From an uncultured Granulosicoccaceae bacterium (GTDB lineage: Bacteria; Pseudomonadota; Gammaproteobacteria; Granulosicoccales; Granulosicoccaceae): a stretch of 64,000 nucleotides of DNA. Positions 28,022 to 36,994 of the stretch are shown here, one piece after another. The notes under the pieces were generated by a model. It searched no databases. It saw only the letters and a program-made list of their open reading frames with translations, and was not told where the DNA came from. The position numbers were made by a program, and so were the translations under genes. The first letter of the stretch is position 1. Each line of letters starts with the position of its first letter. The stretch spans positions 62,001 through 126,000 of the forward strand of contig CALGKA010000012.1 of NCBI GenBank assembly GCA_937927895.1, read 5' to 3'.

Positions 28022-28040
28022 ATTGATCGATTGTCAATGA
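28022..28040. promoter_or_regulatory. Inverted repeat upstream of the AtuA/DUF4387 operon
   Basis: CATTGA (28022-28027) and TCAATG (28035-28040) form a perfect 6-bp inverted repeat with a 7-bp spacer, about 100 bp upstream of the AtuA start. It may be an operator, or the end hairpin of the flippase transcript, which stops at 28082. Confidence 0.35.
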
Positions 28041-28081
28041 ATGGTTTTTCCAATCAAGTAAGTGAAGACCGCCAGAACAGC

Positions 28082-29056
28082 CTATTCAGTTACAGATCGC
28101 ACCTGACTGAATGACACCTTGTTGTACCTTAACAATAACAACCCGGATATTGTTATCACCACCCAAGTCGGTAGATGGTAATAAATAGCTGCACTCAACG
28201 CTTTGCTAGCATCGACGCCAACCGCCGTTAACGCCAGGACATAACAGTATTCAATGGTGCCGAAAAAACCCGGGCTTGTGGGCAGCGTAAGACCAACCAC
28301 TATAAAGCCGAGTATCACAATTGCAATCATTGGAGATACATCAATACTAAAAGCCAGCAATGAGAAATAAAAACAGCCCGCAATTAACAACCATTGCAAG
28401 AAAGAGTTTATACATACACGCCAGTACACGCGGCGCTCACGCAAAGCTTGTAGACCAGAGCTTAAATTAACTATTTGCTCTGAAATCTTGCGACGAGTAT
28501 CAACAGAGAAAAATGTAAACCTTCGTTCAACAAAATTGACAAAATAATTTGTGTAATTACTCAGGAGTGCACTGACAATAGATATTGCTACCGCCGCTGC
28601 CAATAGAAATATCGCGCCAACATAGAATTTTGTTGAATAATCACCGACCAGCAGCGCTACAGAAAACAAGATCAGCACTGCAATAAGATCAAACAAGCGC
28701 TCAACAATCAATGTGGCTAGCACTGTCGATTTCGGTATGCCAAATTTTTTGCCAACGAAATAGATACTTATAAGCTCACCCAGATGTGCTGGCAATAAAT
28801 TATTTCCAGAGACACCTGCCATCATCGGCGGAAACAGTTGCGCACCAGTAGCGTTATACGAGGGTGGCAATAAAACACTCCAACGCGACGCTTTCATGCA
28901 ATAGAATCCGAATAGACATAAAAACATCGGCAGCATTGGCCAATACGTGGCAGTGTCAAACGCATGCCTGATCTCTTCAATATTGGTGTCTTTAATCGCA
29001 AGATATAAAAAAATTGCGCTCAATATAAAGCCGAAAATGACCAGAAATTTTTTCAA
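28082..29056 (-). CDS. Flippase-like membrane protein, lysylphosphatidylglycerol synthase TM family
   Basis: A 324-residue protein with about eight membrane segments and the UPF0104/LPG-synthase membrane domain (AglD/MprF-N like). Helpful blocks are YCMKASRWSVLLPP, MAGVSGNNLLPAHLGELISIYF, LATLIVERLFDLIAVLILF and FIVVGLTLPTSPGFFGTIEY. Such proteins often sit in glycan or glycolipid clusters, where they may move lipid-linked sugars across the membrane. It is divergent from the GT-C gene and lies beside the surface-glycan genes, which supports a role in lipid-linked sugar handling. Confidence 0.8.
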   Translation of the reverse strand: MKKFLVIFGFILSAIFLYLAIKDTNIEEIRHAFDTATYWPMLPMFLCLFGFYCMKASRWSVLLPPSYNATGAQLFPPMMAGVSGNNLLPAHLGELISIYFVGKKFGIPKSTVLATLIVERLFDLIAVLILFSVALLVGDYSTKFYVGAIFLLAAAVAISIVSALLSNYTNYFVNFVERRFTFFSVDTRRKISEQIVNLSSGLQALRERRVYWRVCINSFLQWLLIAGCFYFSLLAFSIDVSPMIAIVILGFIVVGLTLPTSPGFFGTIEYCYVLALTAVGVDASKALSAAIYYHLPTWVVITISGLLLLRYNKVSFSQVRSVTE

Positions 29057-29385
29057 GTGAAAACACGCCCAGCGTGATGGAGATGGGAAACTACAACATT
29101 GAATATCACGGTGAAAAATATATCCGCCGGAATCGAGTTATTGAAAATTAGTTATCAGTCTTAGCCGCATTATTACCTATTCCCTTTAGGCACAATTTAA
29201 AAAACTTACAAAGTTATGTAACAAAGGCAATCAATATTGCTTATATTCAGTGTGCGTTTCACATAAATTGGTAGGCAAACTTTTCTTTCCGAAAGTAGTA
29301 TCAGCTGTTGTTTCACGCTCAAACAACCCACTCGACGACCGATAACCTTCCTCTAGTCTTTCTATCTCGCGTCAATTAAGAGACC
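29057..29385. other. Divergent promoter region of flippase and GT-C genes
   Basis: A 329-bp AT-rich spacer between two outward-facing genes. It includes the repeat ACAAAG at 29207-29230 (ACAAAG, 7 bp, then ACAAAG again) and other AT-rich stretches. No gene, riboswitch or strong palindrome is visible. Confidence 0.45.
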
Positions 29386-31068
29386 ATGCCCGAACGCTCT
29401 AAACTACTGATTTATCTGCTTTTGTTGATAGGTTGCGCTGCAAATGTGCTGGCAATCATCACATGGGATAACTCCTATATCGGCAACGATGGTATCCAGT
29501 ATTTGTCTACGGCCAAAAATATGCTGATGGGCAATGGATTTAAAACTGACGCTTTGATATACGGGCCACACTTTCAAGGTGTTATGCCTGCGCCACAGAC
29601 AGTTTGGCCCCCAGGGTACGCAATTATTCTTGCCCTGCTTAGCCACACCGGACTTGAACTCACTACAGCAGGCTTTATTCTGAACTTAGTCACACACGCG
29701 TTAGCGGGTGTCATGATGCTGTTTATACTCTTGCGCATGGGCATCACGCGCAATTTCGCCGCAATATGCGCGCTATGCTTCTACCTGATGGCCAACCCCT
29801 GGCTATTTGCTGTAGCACTTCTAACCGAACCTGTCTTTACCACACTGTTGCTGGCAGCTATGTTGGCACTACCTAACCCACTTCAAGACCGCATTTGGAA
29901 ATGGCTTTTGTGCGGAGTGCTTATCGCAATGGCGATTTACTTGCGCTACTCGGCGGTGTTTTTTGCCATCGGCATGGGTTCAGGGATGTTTAGCTTCCTA
30001 CTACTAACCTACTCACAAGAGCACTTTAAAGCACTTGTAGGCAATATGCTCAAGCTTGCAGCGCTACTATTTATTCCAATCATTGCTTTTCTATACCTGA
30101 TGTATGACACATGGGTGCAAATCGGATCTCTGGATAGATACTCGGGCTCCCGAGTGCCACTTACCGTCTTTGAGACACTATACAACTGGGCTATAAAAGC
30201 TTCTCAATTGATGGGCTTTGACGCTGGCCGCCTAATGAGTGAAACTTCAGTGCTCGCGTTATTTATCGCGCTATGTAGCCTCGCAATGGCCCTCGGAGCG
30301 CTATTCTTTTTACGCAAACTCCATAAGACAAACAACATAGTTGATTATTTTTCGGTTTCATACTTTCGCTTGTGCTTTCTGGTAGTCACCATACATGGGC
30401 TAGTCTTCGCCATTTACCTTACTGTAAATTCTATAAACGGGTCTCCTTTAGAAATCATTTTTAGATACCTTTATCAAGTTTACCCGGGAGTTTACGCGAT
30501 TTTTTGTTTCATGCTTTATTCACTGCTACAACATAGTGCCGCAAGAAACTCAGGAAAGCCAAGTTACAAAATCACCACTGCAATTGTAGCGCTAGCTGCA
30601 ATCTACACGCTAGGCCAAATAAACCAAATTGTCGCAACACGTTCTTTATATTTTCATGAAGCAAAAACCGCCAGCGCCGTAATGCAAACCAAGCTACCTA
30701 ACGATAGTAATTTCGCATCGTATATAAAAGATTGCTTTAAAAAGCAAAATAGCGACCAGGATACAAGCTCAATCTGGAGTACTCACGGACAACATATTTA
30801 TATACATACCGGAGTACCAACGATTACGCATGCCGACATTTATACGCATCAGCCATTTGACGAAAAGCTAATCGTTGAGCGAATCAATGACTACAATATA
30901 AAAATGTTCGTGTTCGTAAACTACCTTAACAATGACAATGAAACCTACAACGCTTACATGAATGGCATGAAAGCGTGGTTATCCAAGCAGAATTACACCA
31001 AAGTGCCGTTCTTAGATCCGAACATTGGTAAAACAAATTCAGTGGTAGCTTATAGCGATTGTATTTAA
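29386..31068 (+). CDS. GT-C type membrane glycosyltransferase-like protein (family GT39-like)
   Basis: A 560-residue protein with roughly ten to twelve membrane segments and the layout of lipid-linked-sugar glycosyltransferases (ArnT/PMT-like). The first loop carries DNSYIGNDGIQYLSTAKNM; such an acidic loop after the first helix is typical of the active site. A WPPGYAIILALL motif follows. The last 130 residues form a soluble periplasmic domain (HGQHIYIHTGVPTIT). The donor would be a polyprenyl-phosphate sugar, and the acceptor is unknown. The gene stands alone on the plus strand and converges on the deacetylase gene. Confidence 0.72.
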   Translation: MPERSKLLIYLLLLIGCAANVLAIITWDNSYIGNDGIQYLSTAKNMLMGNGFKTDALIYGPHFQGVMPAPQTVWPPGYAIILALLSHTGLELTTAGFILNLVTHALAGVMMLFILLRMGITRNFAAICALCFYLMANPWLFAVALLTEPVFTTLLLAAMLALPNPLQDRIWKWLLCGVLIAMAIYLRYSAVFFAIGMGSGMFSFLLLTYSQEHFKALVGNMLKLAALLFIPIIAFLYLMYDTWVQIGSLDRYSGSRVPLTVFETLYNWAIKASQLMGFDAGRLMSETSVLALFIALCSLAMALGALFFLRKLHKTNNIVDYFSVSYFRLCFLVVTIHGLVFAIYLTVNSINGSPLEIIFRYLYQVYPGVYAIFCFMLYSLLQHSAARNSGKPSYKITTAIVALAAIYTLGQINQIVATRSLYFHEAKTASAVMQTKLPNDSNFASYIKDCFKKQNSDQDTSSIWSTHGQHIYIHTGVPTITHADIYTHQPFDEKLIVERINDYNIKMFVFVNYLNNDNETYNAYMNGMKAWLSKQNYTKVPFLDPNIGKTNSVVAYSDCI

Positions 31069-31077
31069 CCACGAAGG

Positions 31078-32073
31078 TTAAACAACGCCCACCGACTCTT
31101 CGTGCGCAAACTTAGCCGGGTAGTGCTTCAGAGTCTGACGAGCATTTATCAAGTCAATATGCTCACCCATTGGCACCGGCCGAAAGGTTTTTCCAAGTCG
31201 CGTAAAAAAGCCATCCATTAGCTCAAGCTTCTTATTCACAGGCATACTCATAGCCGGAAAAAACTCTAACCCTGTTTTATCTTCCACACCAAGAAAATCA
31301 AGTGGGTGCAGCAACAGTGAAGGCTCTGTTGATGTAAGTTTGCACATAGTGGCCGCCATACTTGTGTACAAGTTTGCAGCTGTTGAACTGTAGCTTGCTA
31401 AATATACCAAGTAGCTAAAATGCACCGGTACTTTGAATAGGGGCATAGTAGTGACCGGTAATTCTAGTAGTTCACCCTGCTCCAATGACCAACGATAAGG
31501 CTTAACCGGGCGCTTTGCATCAGAAAAGGTCCCAAACAATGCTTTGCGTTGTTGTTTTTCTTCATCACTTAATTGGCTCTTGGAAAAAAAGTACGCTCGT
31601 GCCAATGGATTTAGAAGGTTGGGGAATGAAGTGGCATCATAGTCATAACCACGCTGCTGCAATACATTTAGCGTTTGCGTGGAAAGACTAAATCCCGGAC
31701 CCCTAAATCCTTTGACCCTAACACCAGTGGCGCTCTCAATCGCATCTTCCGCGCGGGATAATTCTTCTTCTAATTTTTCACGCGTATACAGATGTAACCA
31801 TGGCTCATGATGAAAGCTATGATTTGCAATTTCATGCCCGGCTGAATGCAACTGCCCAAGCGCATCTTTGTTCTTATCTAAAACTGCATCTTGTCCTACA
31901 ACAAAGAATGTAATTTTTATATCGCGTTGCTTTAGGAACTCTAAAATTCGTGGCACTGCAATGTCAAGGTAACTAGGTAAAGACTCCCAATTTGGATCCC
32001 CATGGGTTTTCATGTAGGTCCATTGGTTATCCAGGTCGAGTGAAAGGCTCATCACAGGCTTAGTCTTATTCAT
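31078..32073 (-). CDS. Polysaccharide deacetylase family protein
   Basis: A 331-residue carbohydrate esterase of the NodB/CE4 fold that removes N- or O-acetyl groups from a glycan. Motifs are SLSLDLDNQW (catalytic and metal Asp), HEIANHSFHHEP (the metal-binding HxxxH), and GFRGPGFSLS (RxPG). There is no signal peptide, so it may act in the cytoplasm on a precursor. It is the last gene of the five-gene glycan operon, starting 9 bp after the WecB-like gene. The substrate could be an acetylated lipid-linked sugar; this is an inference. Confidence 0.85.
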   Translation of the reverse strand: MNKTKPVMSLSLDLDNQWTYMKTHGDPNWESLPSYLDIAVPRILEFLKQRDIKITFFVVGQDAVLDKNKDALGQLHSAGHEIANHSFHHEPWLHLYTREKLEEELSRAEDAIESATGVRVKGFRGPGFSLSTQTLNVLQQRGYDYDATSFPNLLNPLARAYFFSKSQLSDEEKQQRKALFGTFSDAKRPVKPYRWSLEQGELLELPVTTMPLFKVPVHFSYLVYLASYSSTAANLYTSMAATMCKLTSTEPSLLLHPLDFLGVEDKTGLEFFPAMSMPVNKKLELMDGFFTRLGKTFRPVPMGEHIDLINARQTLKHYPAKFAHEESVGVV

Positions 32074-32082
32074 TTTTTTCTC

Positions 32083-33201
32083 TCAACCGAAAAATGCAAT
32101 TAGATCATTAGTGATTTCTGTTGCCGCATCACCCGATCCAAAGACGTCATCAATCTTTGATGCTGTCTGTGCTTGTATACTGTAATTATCAGAAGATAAT
32201 GCCACCATAGCTGACGCGATCTTTGATTGATCGTTACCTACAAGCCGATTGACGCCAATATCAATAGTTTCAGTCCACTCTGTTTCATTGCGCAAGGTTA
32301 TGCACTGTGTCCCAAGGAACGCGGCCTCTTTTTGCAGACCACCGGAATCGGTTAGCACAACAGATGCTCCCTTTACCATTTGCAACATATCTAAATAGCT
32401 TAGTGGCGATATAAACTTGATAGAAGCTAACTTATTAGCACTTAACAGAGAGGCATCAGCAGCCTCTAGAATATTACGCGTTCGCGGGTGCAGCGGAAAA
32501 ACCATAGGCAACTGTTGTTGCGCCAGATCATTTAGCCCTTCAAGCAATGGCACCAACACAGAAGCTTCAGTGTTAGATGGTCGGTGCAGGGTCAACATTG
32601 CGTAATCAGTTTCCGGGCATTCCATTGCCAGCGTTCGCGCCTCAGCCAACTTGATGCTGTGTTCTACAGCATCACGCATTACATCACCGCTTAACAGGGC
32701 ACGTGATGAAAGGTTTTCAGCACTAAGATTCACCATGCCAGCAGGTGTTGGAGCGTACAAACGATCACTACAATGATCTGTTGCCACTCGATTTATCTCT
32801 TCGGGCATGGCTCTATTAAAACTACGCAATCCCGCCTCTATGTGTGCAACTGGAATATGTATTTTGGCAGCTGCAAGACTTGCAGCAAGGGTTGAATTAG
32901 TATCACCGTAGACAACAACAACATCAGGGTTATTGGCTTCAAACCAACTTTCAAGCTGCTCCATCATTCGACCAGTTTGCACAGCATGACTGGTTGAACC
33001 GATATCAAGGTTTACATCAGGCCGTGGAATTTCCAACTCATCAAAAAACACCGATGACATGTTATCATCATAGTGTTGACCGGTATGAACAATGGTATGG
33101 CGGACAGAATCATTAGTAGCAAGCGCACGAGAAATCGGCGCCAGTTTTACGAACTGCGGGCGAGCACCTACTACTGACACTATATGCAACGGCTTATCCA
33201 T
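32083..33201 (-). CDS. wecB: UDP-N-acetylglucosamine 2-epimerase (non-hydrolysing)
   Basis: Interconverts UDP-GlcNAc and UDP-ManNAc in the cytoplasm. The 372-residue protein has VVGARPQFVKLAPI (start), HTGQHYDDNMSSVFFDEL, VYGDTNSTLAASLAA, HIEAGLRSFNRAMPEEINR, LTLHRPSNTE, and TDSGGLQKEAAFLGTQCITLRN with WTETIDIG, all canonical. It overlaps the FAD oxidoreductase gene by 8 bp and lies in a surface-glycan operon. The name wecB is used for the activity, not to claim enterobacterial common antigen. Confidence 0.93.
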   Translation of the reverse strand: MDKPLHIVSVVGARPQFVKLAPISRALATNDSVRHTIVHTGQHYDDNMSSVFFDELEIPRPDVNLDIGSTSHAVQTGRMMEQLESWFEANNPDVVVVYGDTNSTLAASLAAAKIHIPVAHIEAGLRSFNRAMPEEINRVATDHCSDRLYAPTPAGMVNLSAENLSSRALLSGDVMRDAVEHSIKLAEARTLAMECPETDYAMLTLHRPSNTEASVLVPLLEGLNDLAQQQLPMVFPLHPRTRNILEAADASLLSANKLASIKFISPLSYLDMLQMVKGASVVLTDSGGLQKEAAFLGTQCITLRNETEWTETIDIGVNRLVGNDQSKIASAMVALSSDNYSIQAQTASKIDDVFGSGDAATEITNDLIAFFG

Positions 33202-34573
33202 TCGCTACTTTATCCGGAACTTTATCAATACCGTTTGTCACATCGTTACTAGTAGATGTAACACTCGCAAGCTCCACAAACGAGGAACCGACATTTTCAT
33301 AAAAACGGTTCACTGCACCAATCACTTCATTATTATTCAACGTAGCATTTACAAACTGACTGGTATTTAGAACGTGCAGTCGATCATCGTTGGTAGACAC
33401 GGATGGCACCATGGATGAATAATTCAACACCTGCAGTGGCTGCACCTTAATAGCGCGGTTAACATGCACACTGACAATTTCAGAAGCATCGAAATCTGGA
33501 AACATTTTTGTTAAACCTTGAAGAAATGTCTCTCTAAAGTAGCCATCTGACTTTTCTAATTCTGTGTCTGTAGAAAGCATGTATCTAGGCAAATAAGTTA
33601 AGTAGTAACCACCAGTATTCTTAGTATCTATCACTGAACTCATACCAATCACCCCAGTAAACGGGATTGTCTCGTCGGCTATATTAACCACGTAAAAATC
33701 AGTAATAGGTTTCTTCGTCACAACCACAAGGCAAACCACCCCGAGGTATTCAACACTTCCAGCACTCTTACCAACAGCAAGCAAATGTCTATCTACAATA
33801 TTTTCAAGCACATTGGTTGGACTGGTACAGACGACATGATCAAATACGTGGGTTTCCTTAGGCGTATGAACCAATACACCTTCATCTGAGCTTGACACAC
33901 GCATGACAGACTCATTTAGCCTGATTGTGCCACCCGCATTTTTTATATCTGCTTCGATTTTGTTAAAAATACTTTTATAACCACCACGAACATGCCCTAA
34001 ATGTTCAGCGCTAGCAGATTTATCTCGCGCCGAAAACATGCGCTTAATGTATGACCAAATAAATACTGCTGACACTCGCGAATAGCTGGGTCCAAGCTTG
34101 GCTAGCAACAACGGCTTCCAAAGCTTATCAACATTTTCATTTCCAGAGATCTTTCTCAGCCATTGCTCACAGGTTATTGCTTCAAGCCGCTTCCAACTGT
34201 TGATGCGAGACGCATACAACATGGTAAAGCCCAGTCTTATTTTTGAAGTAAAAGACAGTAATGGAAACTTGAGAAACTCAGCATTGCTACTTATAGAATG
34301 CAGTTTTTGATCAACGTAGAATCCGGTGTAGGTTCTGTTCCATTCAAGTTCATCTGATATGCCAAGCTCATTAAGAAACCCGATTGTTTGTTGATCTGAG
34401 GGCAAAATCACGTGATAGAAACGATCCCAATCAAAACCACCAAAATCTGACCAGGTAGCAAGCCCACCTGGCTGATTCGCATGCTCTATAACAGTGACAG
34501 TATGGCCATCGGCTGCATACTTACGCGCCAATGCCATACCCATCAATCCCGCGCCAATGATCCCTACTCGCAT
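33194..34573 (-). CDS. NAD(P)/FAD-dependent oxidoreductase of the amine-oxidase/UGM-like group
   Basis: A 459-residue flavoprotein. The FAD-binding motif GIIGAGLMGMALARKY is at residues 4-19, followed by HTVTVIEHANQPGGLATW. The rest (DWDRFYHVILPS, HVRGGYKSIF, VVCTSPTNVLENIV) resembles the protoporphyrinogen-oxidase-like proteins often found beside glycosyltransferases and SDR epimerases in polysaccharide clusters. It may act on a sugar or a lipid carrier. It starts 45 bp after the epimerase gene and overlaps the WecB-like gene. The reaction is unknown. Confidence 0.75.
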   Translation of the reverse strand: MRVGIIGAGLMGMALARKYAADGHTVTVIEHANQPGGLATWSDFGGFDWDRFYHVILPSDQQTIGFLNELGISDELEWNRTYTGFYVDQKLHSISSNAEFLKFPLLSFTSKIRLGFTMLYASRINSWKRLEAITCEQWLRKISGNENVDKLWKPLLLAKLGPSYSRVSAVFIWSYIKRMFSARDKSASAEHLGHVRGGYKSIFNKIEADIKNAGGTIRLNESVMRVSSSDEGVLVHTPKETHVFDHVVCTSPTNVLENIVDRHLLAVGKSAGSVEYLGVVCLVVVTKKPITDFYVVNIADETIPFTGVIGMSSVIDTKNTGGYYLTYLPRYMLSTDTELEKSDGYFRETFLQGLTKMFPDFDASEIVSVHVNRAIKVQPLQVLNYSSMVPSVSTNDDRLHVLNTSQFVNATLNNNEVIGAVNRFYENVGSSFVELASVTSTSNDVTNGIDKVPDKVANG

Positions 34574-34618
34574 CTAATACGCTCCTATATGGTTATTGCT
34601 TACAACGAAACTTAAGCT

Positions 34619-35662
34619 TTAACCAAAACCATTTTCGGATACGGCAACTTTTTGCCACTCAATAGTACGGCGTAGACCCTCATCTAAGGTCACTTTAGCT
34701 GTCACACCGAGTATTTTTTCGCACAACGTGGTATCGGGAACTCGACGCATAACATCTTCATATTTGCTTTTACTAAACGACGCATAGGGAACTAACTCAT
34801 ACTTAAGCTCACCCGGCGTGCCACTAACAGCCTTAATGCGCCGCGCTAACTCTAATATAGTGACTTCCTCTTTACTGCCAATGTTCAGAATTTCACCATT
34901 CGCTTCGTCGCGGAAAATAGCTTGATACATTCCTTCGACAGTGTCTGACACGTAAGTAAAGCTACGCGTTTGCATTCCATCTCCATGTATTGGGATTGTC
35001 TTATCATTCAATACCGCATCAATAAATACAGGCGGTGGCCCACCCCACCAAGAGAGCGCTTGATGTGGACCGTAAGAGCCAAAAAATCGAAGTAGCGTGA
35101 CAGGAAATCCGTAGGCATCTTGATAAGCGAGTGCCAGGTGCTCATCAAACAACTTTGACACCGCATAGCTCCACCGCGGTACTTTTGAGCTACCAATGAC
35201 ACTGTCTGAATGCTCTTCTGAAAAAGGCACTGCTGGATTTTTGCCATAAACATCAGAGGTAGAAGCCAACACACATTTGATATTTCGCTCTTTACCAAAA
35301 TCAAGCGCGTTCTCAGTGCCATGCAGATTTATTTTTAGTGTATCAATGGCTTTTCCATATCGAGGAATTTTAAATGCAGCTAAATGCACTAACACTTCTA
35401 TATCATCAGACAAGGAATGCAATACATTTGCATCAGTTACATCGCCATTAACAAACTGGAAATCAGGATTGTTGAGAGCAACTGTCAGATTAGACATACT
35501 GCCCATAGACAGGTTATCAACGCCTATCACCTTGTGGCCTTCCTCCAGCAGTTTGATCGCCAGATTAGAGCCAAGAAAGCCGGCCACGCCTGTTATTAAA
35601 ATTGTTTTATTTACCACTTTATTATTTACCACTAGTTTATCTATTACGGATTTAACTACCAC
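34619..35662 (-). CDS. NAD-dependent sugar-nucleotide epimerase/dehydratase
   Basis: A 347-residue extended SDR. The Rossmann motif GVAGFLGSNLA follows a roughly 17-residue tail rich in Val, Asn and Lys. The catalytic Tyr/Lys pair is in WSYAVSKLFDEHLA, and FGSYGPHQ and GDGMQTRSFTYVSDTVEG match UDP-sugar 4-epimerases and UDP-glucuronate decarboxylases. The sugar acted on is unknown. The start overlaps the end of the GT2 gene by 11 bp. The first ATG is used, since no internal start precedes the Rossmann motif. Confidence 0.85.
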   Translation of the reverse strand: MVVKSVIDKLVVNNKVVNKTILITGVAGFLGSNLAIKLLEEGHKVIGVDNLSMGSMSNLTVALNNPDFQFVNGDVTDANVLHSLSDDIEVLVHLAAFKIPRYGKAIDTLKINLHGTENALDFGKERNIKCVLASTSDVYGKNPAVPFSEEHSDSVIGSSKVPRWSYAVSKLFDEHLALAYQDAYGFPVTLLRFFGSYGPHQALSWWGGPPPVFIDAVLNDKTIPIHGDGMQTRSFTYVSDTVEGMYQAIFRDEANGEILNIGSKEEVTILELARRIKAVSGTPGELKYELVPYASFSKSKYEDVMRRVPDTTLCEKILGVTAKVTLDEGLRRTIEWQKVAVSENGFG

Positions 35663-36710
35663 AAGAATCTCTTCCCTTTTTTAAAGCATGAAATTTTGTT
35701 GAGCTCAAGTGATAGAGATCTTCGAAATTTCTTTTGTTTTGTAATGATGAAACACCAAGGCTTAAAAGCTGCACTGACAATATGATATTGGTTAAACCCA
35801 CAATATAAGTATGCGGGTTAGCGTTAAACGCTATGGCTAATGCAGCCTTACCGCTTGCAGCAGCGCCCAAACTACGGGTCGTGTATATGGCTTCAAAGTA
35901 GTGAGAGAACATCCAATACGTTGAGTACATTGCAAACAGACCCAACACAGTCCCAGGCAGAATAAAGAAGTGCATCGGTCTAAATACAAATCCCGAGAGC
36001 ACTGTTGATAAAATATGACTGAGAATTCGCATGCTTGATGTTCGATTCTTACCAAATTCAAGCTGCTTCGCCCAATCGAGGCGCCCGGGAATCTCTTCTA
36101 TCTTGGCGCGAAGAATCATAGACTTGTATAAAGTCTCTGGCATTAGATCCATTCCAACTGAACGCAAATCAAGCGATCTAATAAACGGCCCATCAAAAGC
36201 ACGAACCATACAGGTCACTGTAGAGCATTCTGCTTGACTAAAAAATGCTAAAAATTTATTACCTAATACACTCAGTACTTTCCGAGTAAACGGTACGTTA
36301 CGGATAGTCCCACCCTGCATATAAGGGGATGCTAAAACGAGTTTGGCATGTCTGTCTCGCAGACTGTCAACAAGCTCTTCAATGTGAAAAACATCGTAAC
36401 TAAGATCAACGTCCATCGTAACGACGTAATCACCACTGGTGTTGGCAATTCCAAATCTAAGAGCCTGTCCAACGCCAAAATTCGTGGGGTGGTGAATCGC
36501 GATCAATTTTGAATATTCACTCGCAAGCTGATCCGCAATCTCTGGCGTATCATCAGCACTACCATCATTAACAACGATCACCTCCCACTCATAGCGATCT
36601 TCAAGCGTTTGCAGATGTGCGCATATTTCTTCTACGTGCTTGCGCAGCAAAGCCGCCTCATTGTATACAGGCAGCACCACGGAAATCATTGACTGGCTAG
36701 CTATAGTCAT
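35652..36710 (-). CDS. Glycosyltransferase family 2
   Basis: A family-2 glycosyltransferase of about 352 residues, similar to dolichol-phosphate mannosyltransferase-like enzymes that make polyprenyl-phosphate sugars. The GT-A domain has ISVVLPVYNEAALL, VIVVNDGSADDTPE, and TMDVDLSYD (DxD-like). The C-terminus has two or three membrane helices (LIPGTVLGLFAMY-type sequence and YIVGLTNIILSVQLLSLG). I start at ATG 36710 (MTIASQSMISVV); an ATG at 36761 would add 17 unsupported residues. It is the first gene of the five-gene operon, about 240 bp from the CRP-like palindrome. It could make the donor sugar for the GT-C enzyme. Confidence 0.85.
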   Translation of the reverse strand: MTIASQSMISVVLPVYNEAALLRKHVEEICAHLQTLEDRYEWEVIVVNDGSADDTPEIADQLASEYSKLIAIHHPTNFGVGQALRFGIANTSGDYVVTMDVDLSYDVFHIEELVDSLRDRHAKLVLASPYMQGGTIRNVPFTRKVLSVLGNKFLAFFSQAECSTVTCMVRAFDGPFIRSLDLRSVGMDLMPETLYKSMILRAKIEEIPGRLDWAKQLEFGKNRTSSMRILSHILSTVLSGFVFRPMHFFILPGTVLGLFAMYSTYWMFSHYFEAIYTTRSLGAAASGKAALAIAFNANPHTYIVGLTNIILSVQLLSLGVSSLQNKRNFEDLYHLSSTKFHALKKGRDSCGS

Positions 36711-36953
36711 ATAGTTGGGATTCAAATGGAGTTCCGAATGGAATGCAGTGGGATACTGCACGCGAGTTTATTTTCTGCTAAGCACGGAAATTCTACAGCA
36801 ACCAAAGAAAATATAAATAGAAGCGGTATGTAAAAACACCGGCTACAGGCTCACACAATCCCTACCAGTGGTGACAGAGTCACACTTCAGCTGTGTTTTT
36901 TTGAGAGATAAGAAATGTGAAATCTCATACGAAAGTACAGCGACGTTATTGTC

Positions 36954-36971
36954 ATGTGAGCTAGCTCACAT
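36954..36971. promoter_or_regulatory. CRP-type binding site before the glycan operon
   Basis: ATGTGAGCTAGCTCACAT is a perfect 18-bp palindrome with the CRP/Vfr consensus TGTGA-N6-TCACA. It lies about 244 bp upstream of the GT2 start and 24 bp past the ubiH stop. It may regulate the glycan operon; the distance is long, so the promoter itself must lie close to the site. A second, weaker GTGAC-N3-GTCAC is near 36871-36883. Confidence 0.55.
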
Positions 36972-36994
36972 ACCATAACACCACGAAAGGTAGC

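Noticed and set aside
36871-36910. Intrinsic terminator at ACAC...GTGT plus T-run upstream of the GT2 operon
   Set aside because: The stem is only 4 bp and the T-run is on the plus strand, where no gene ends.
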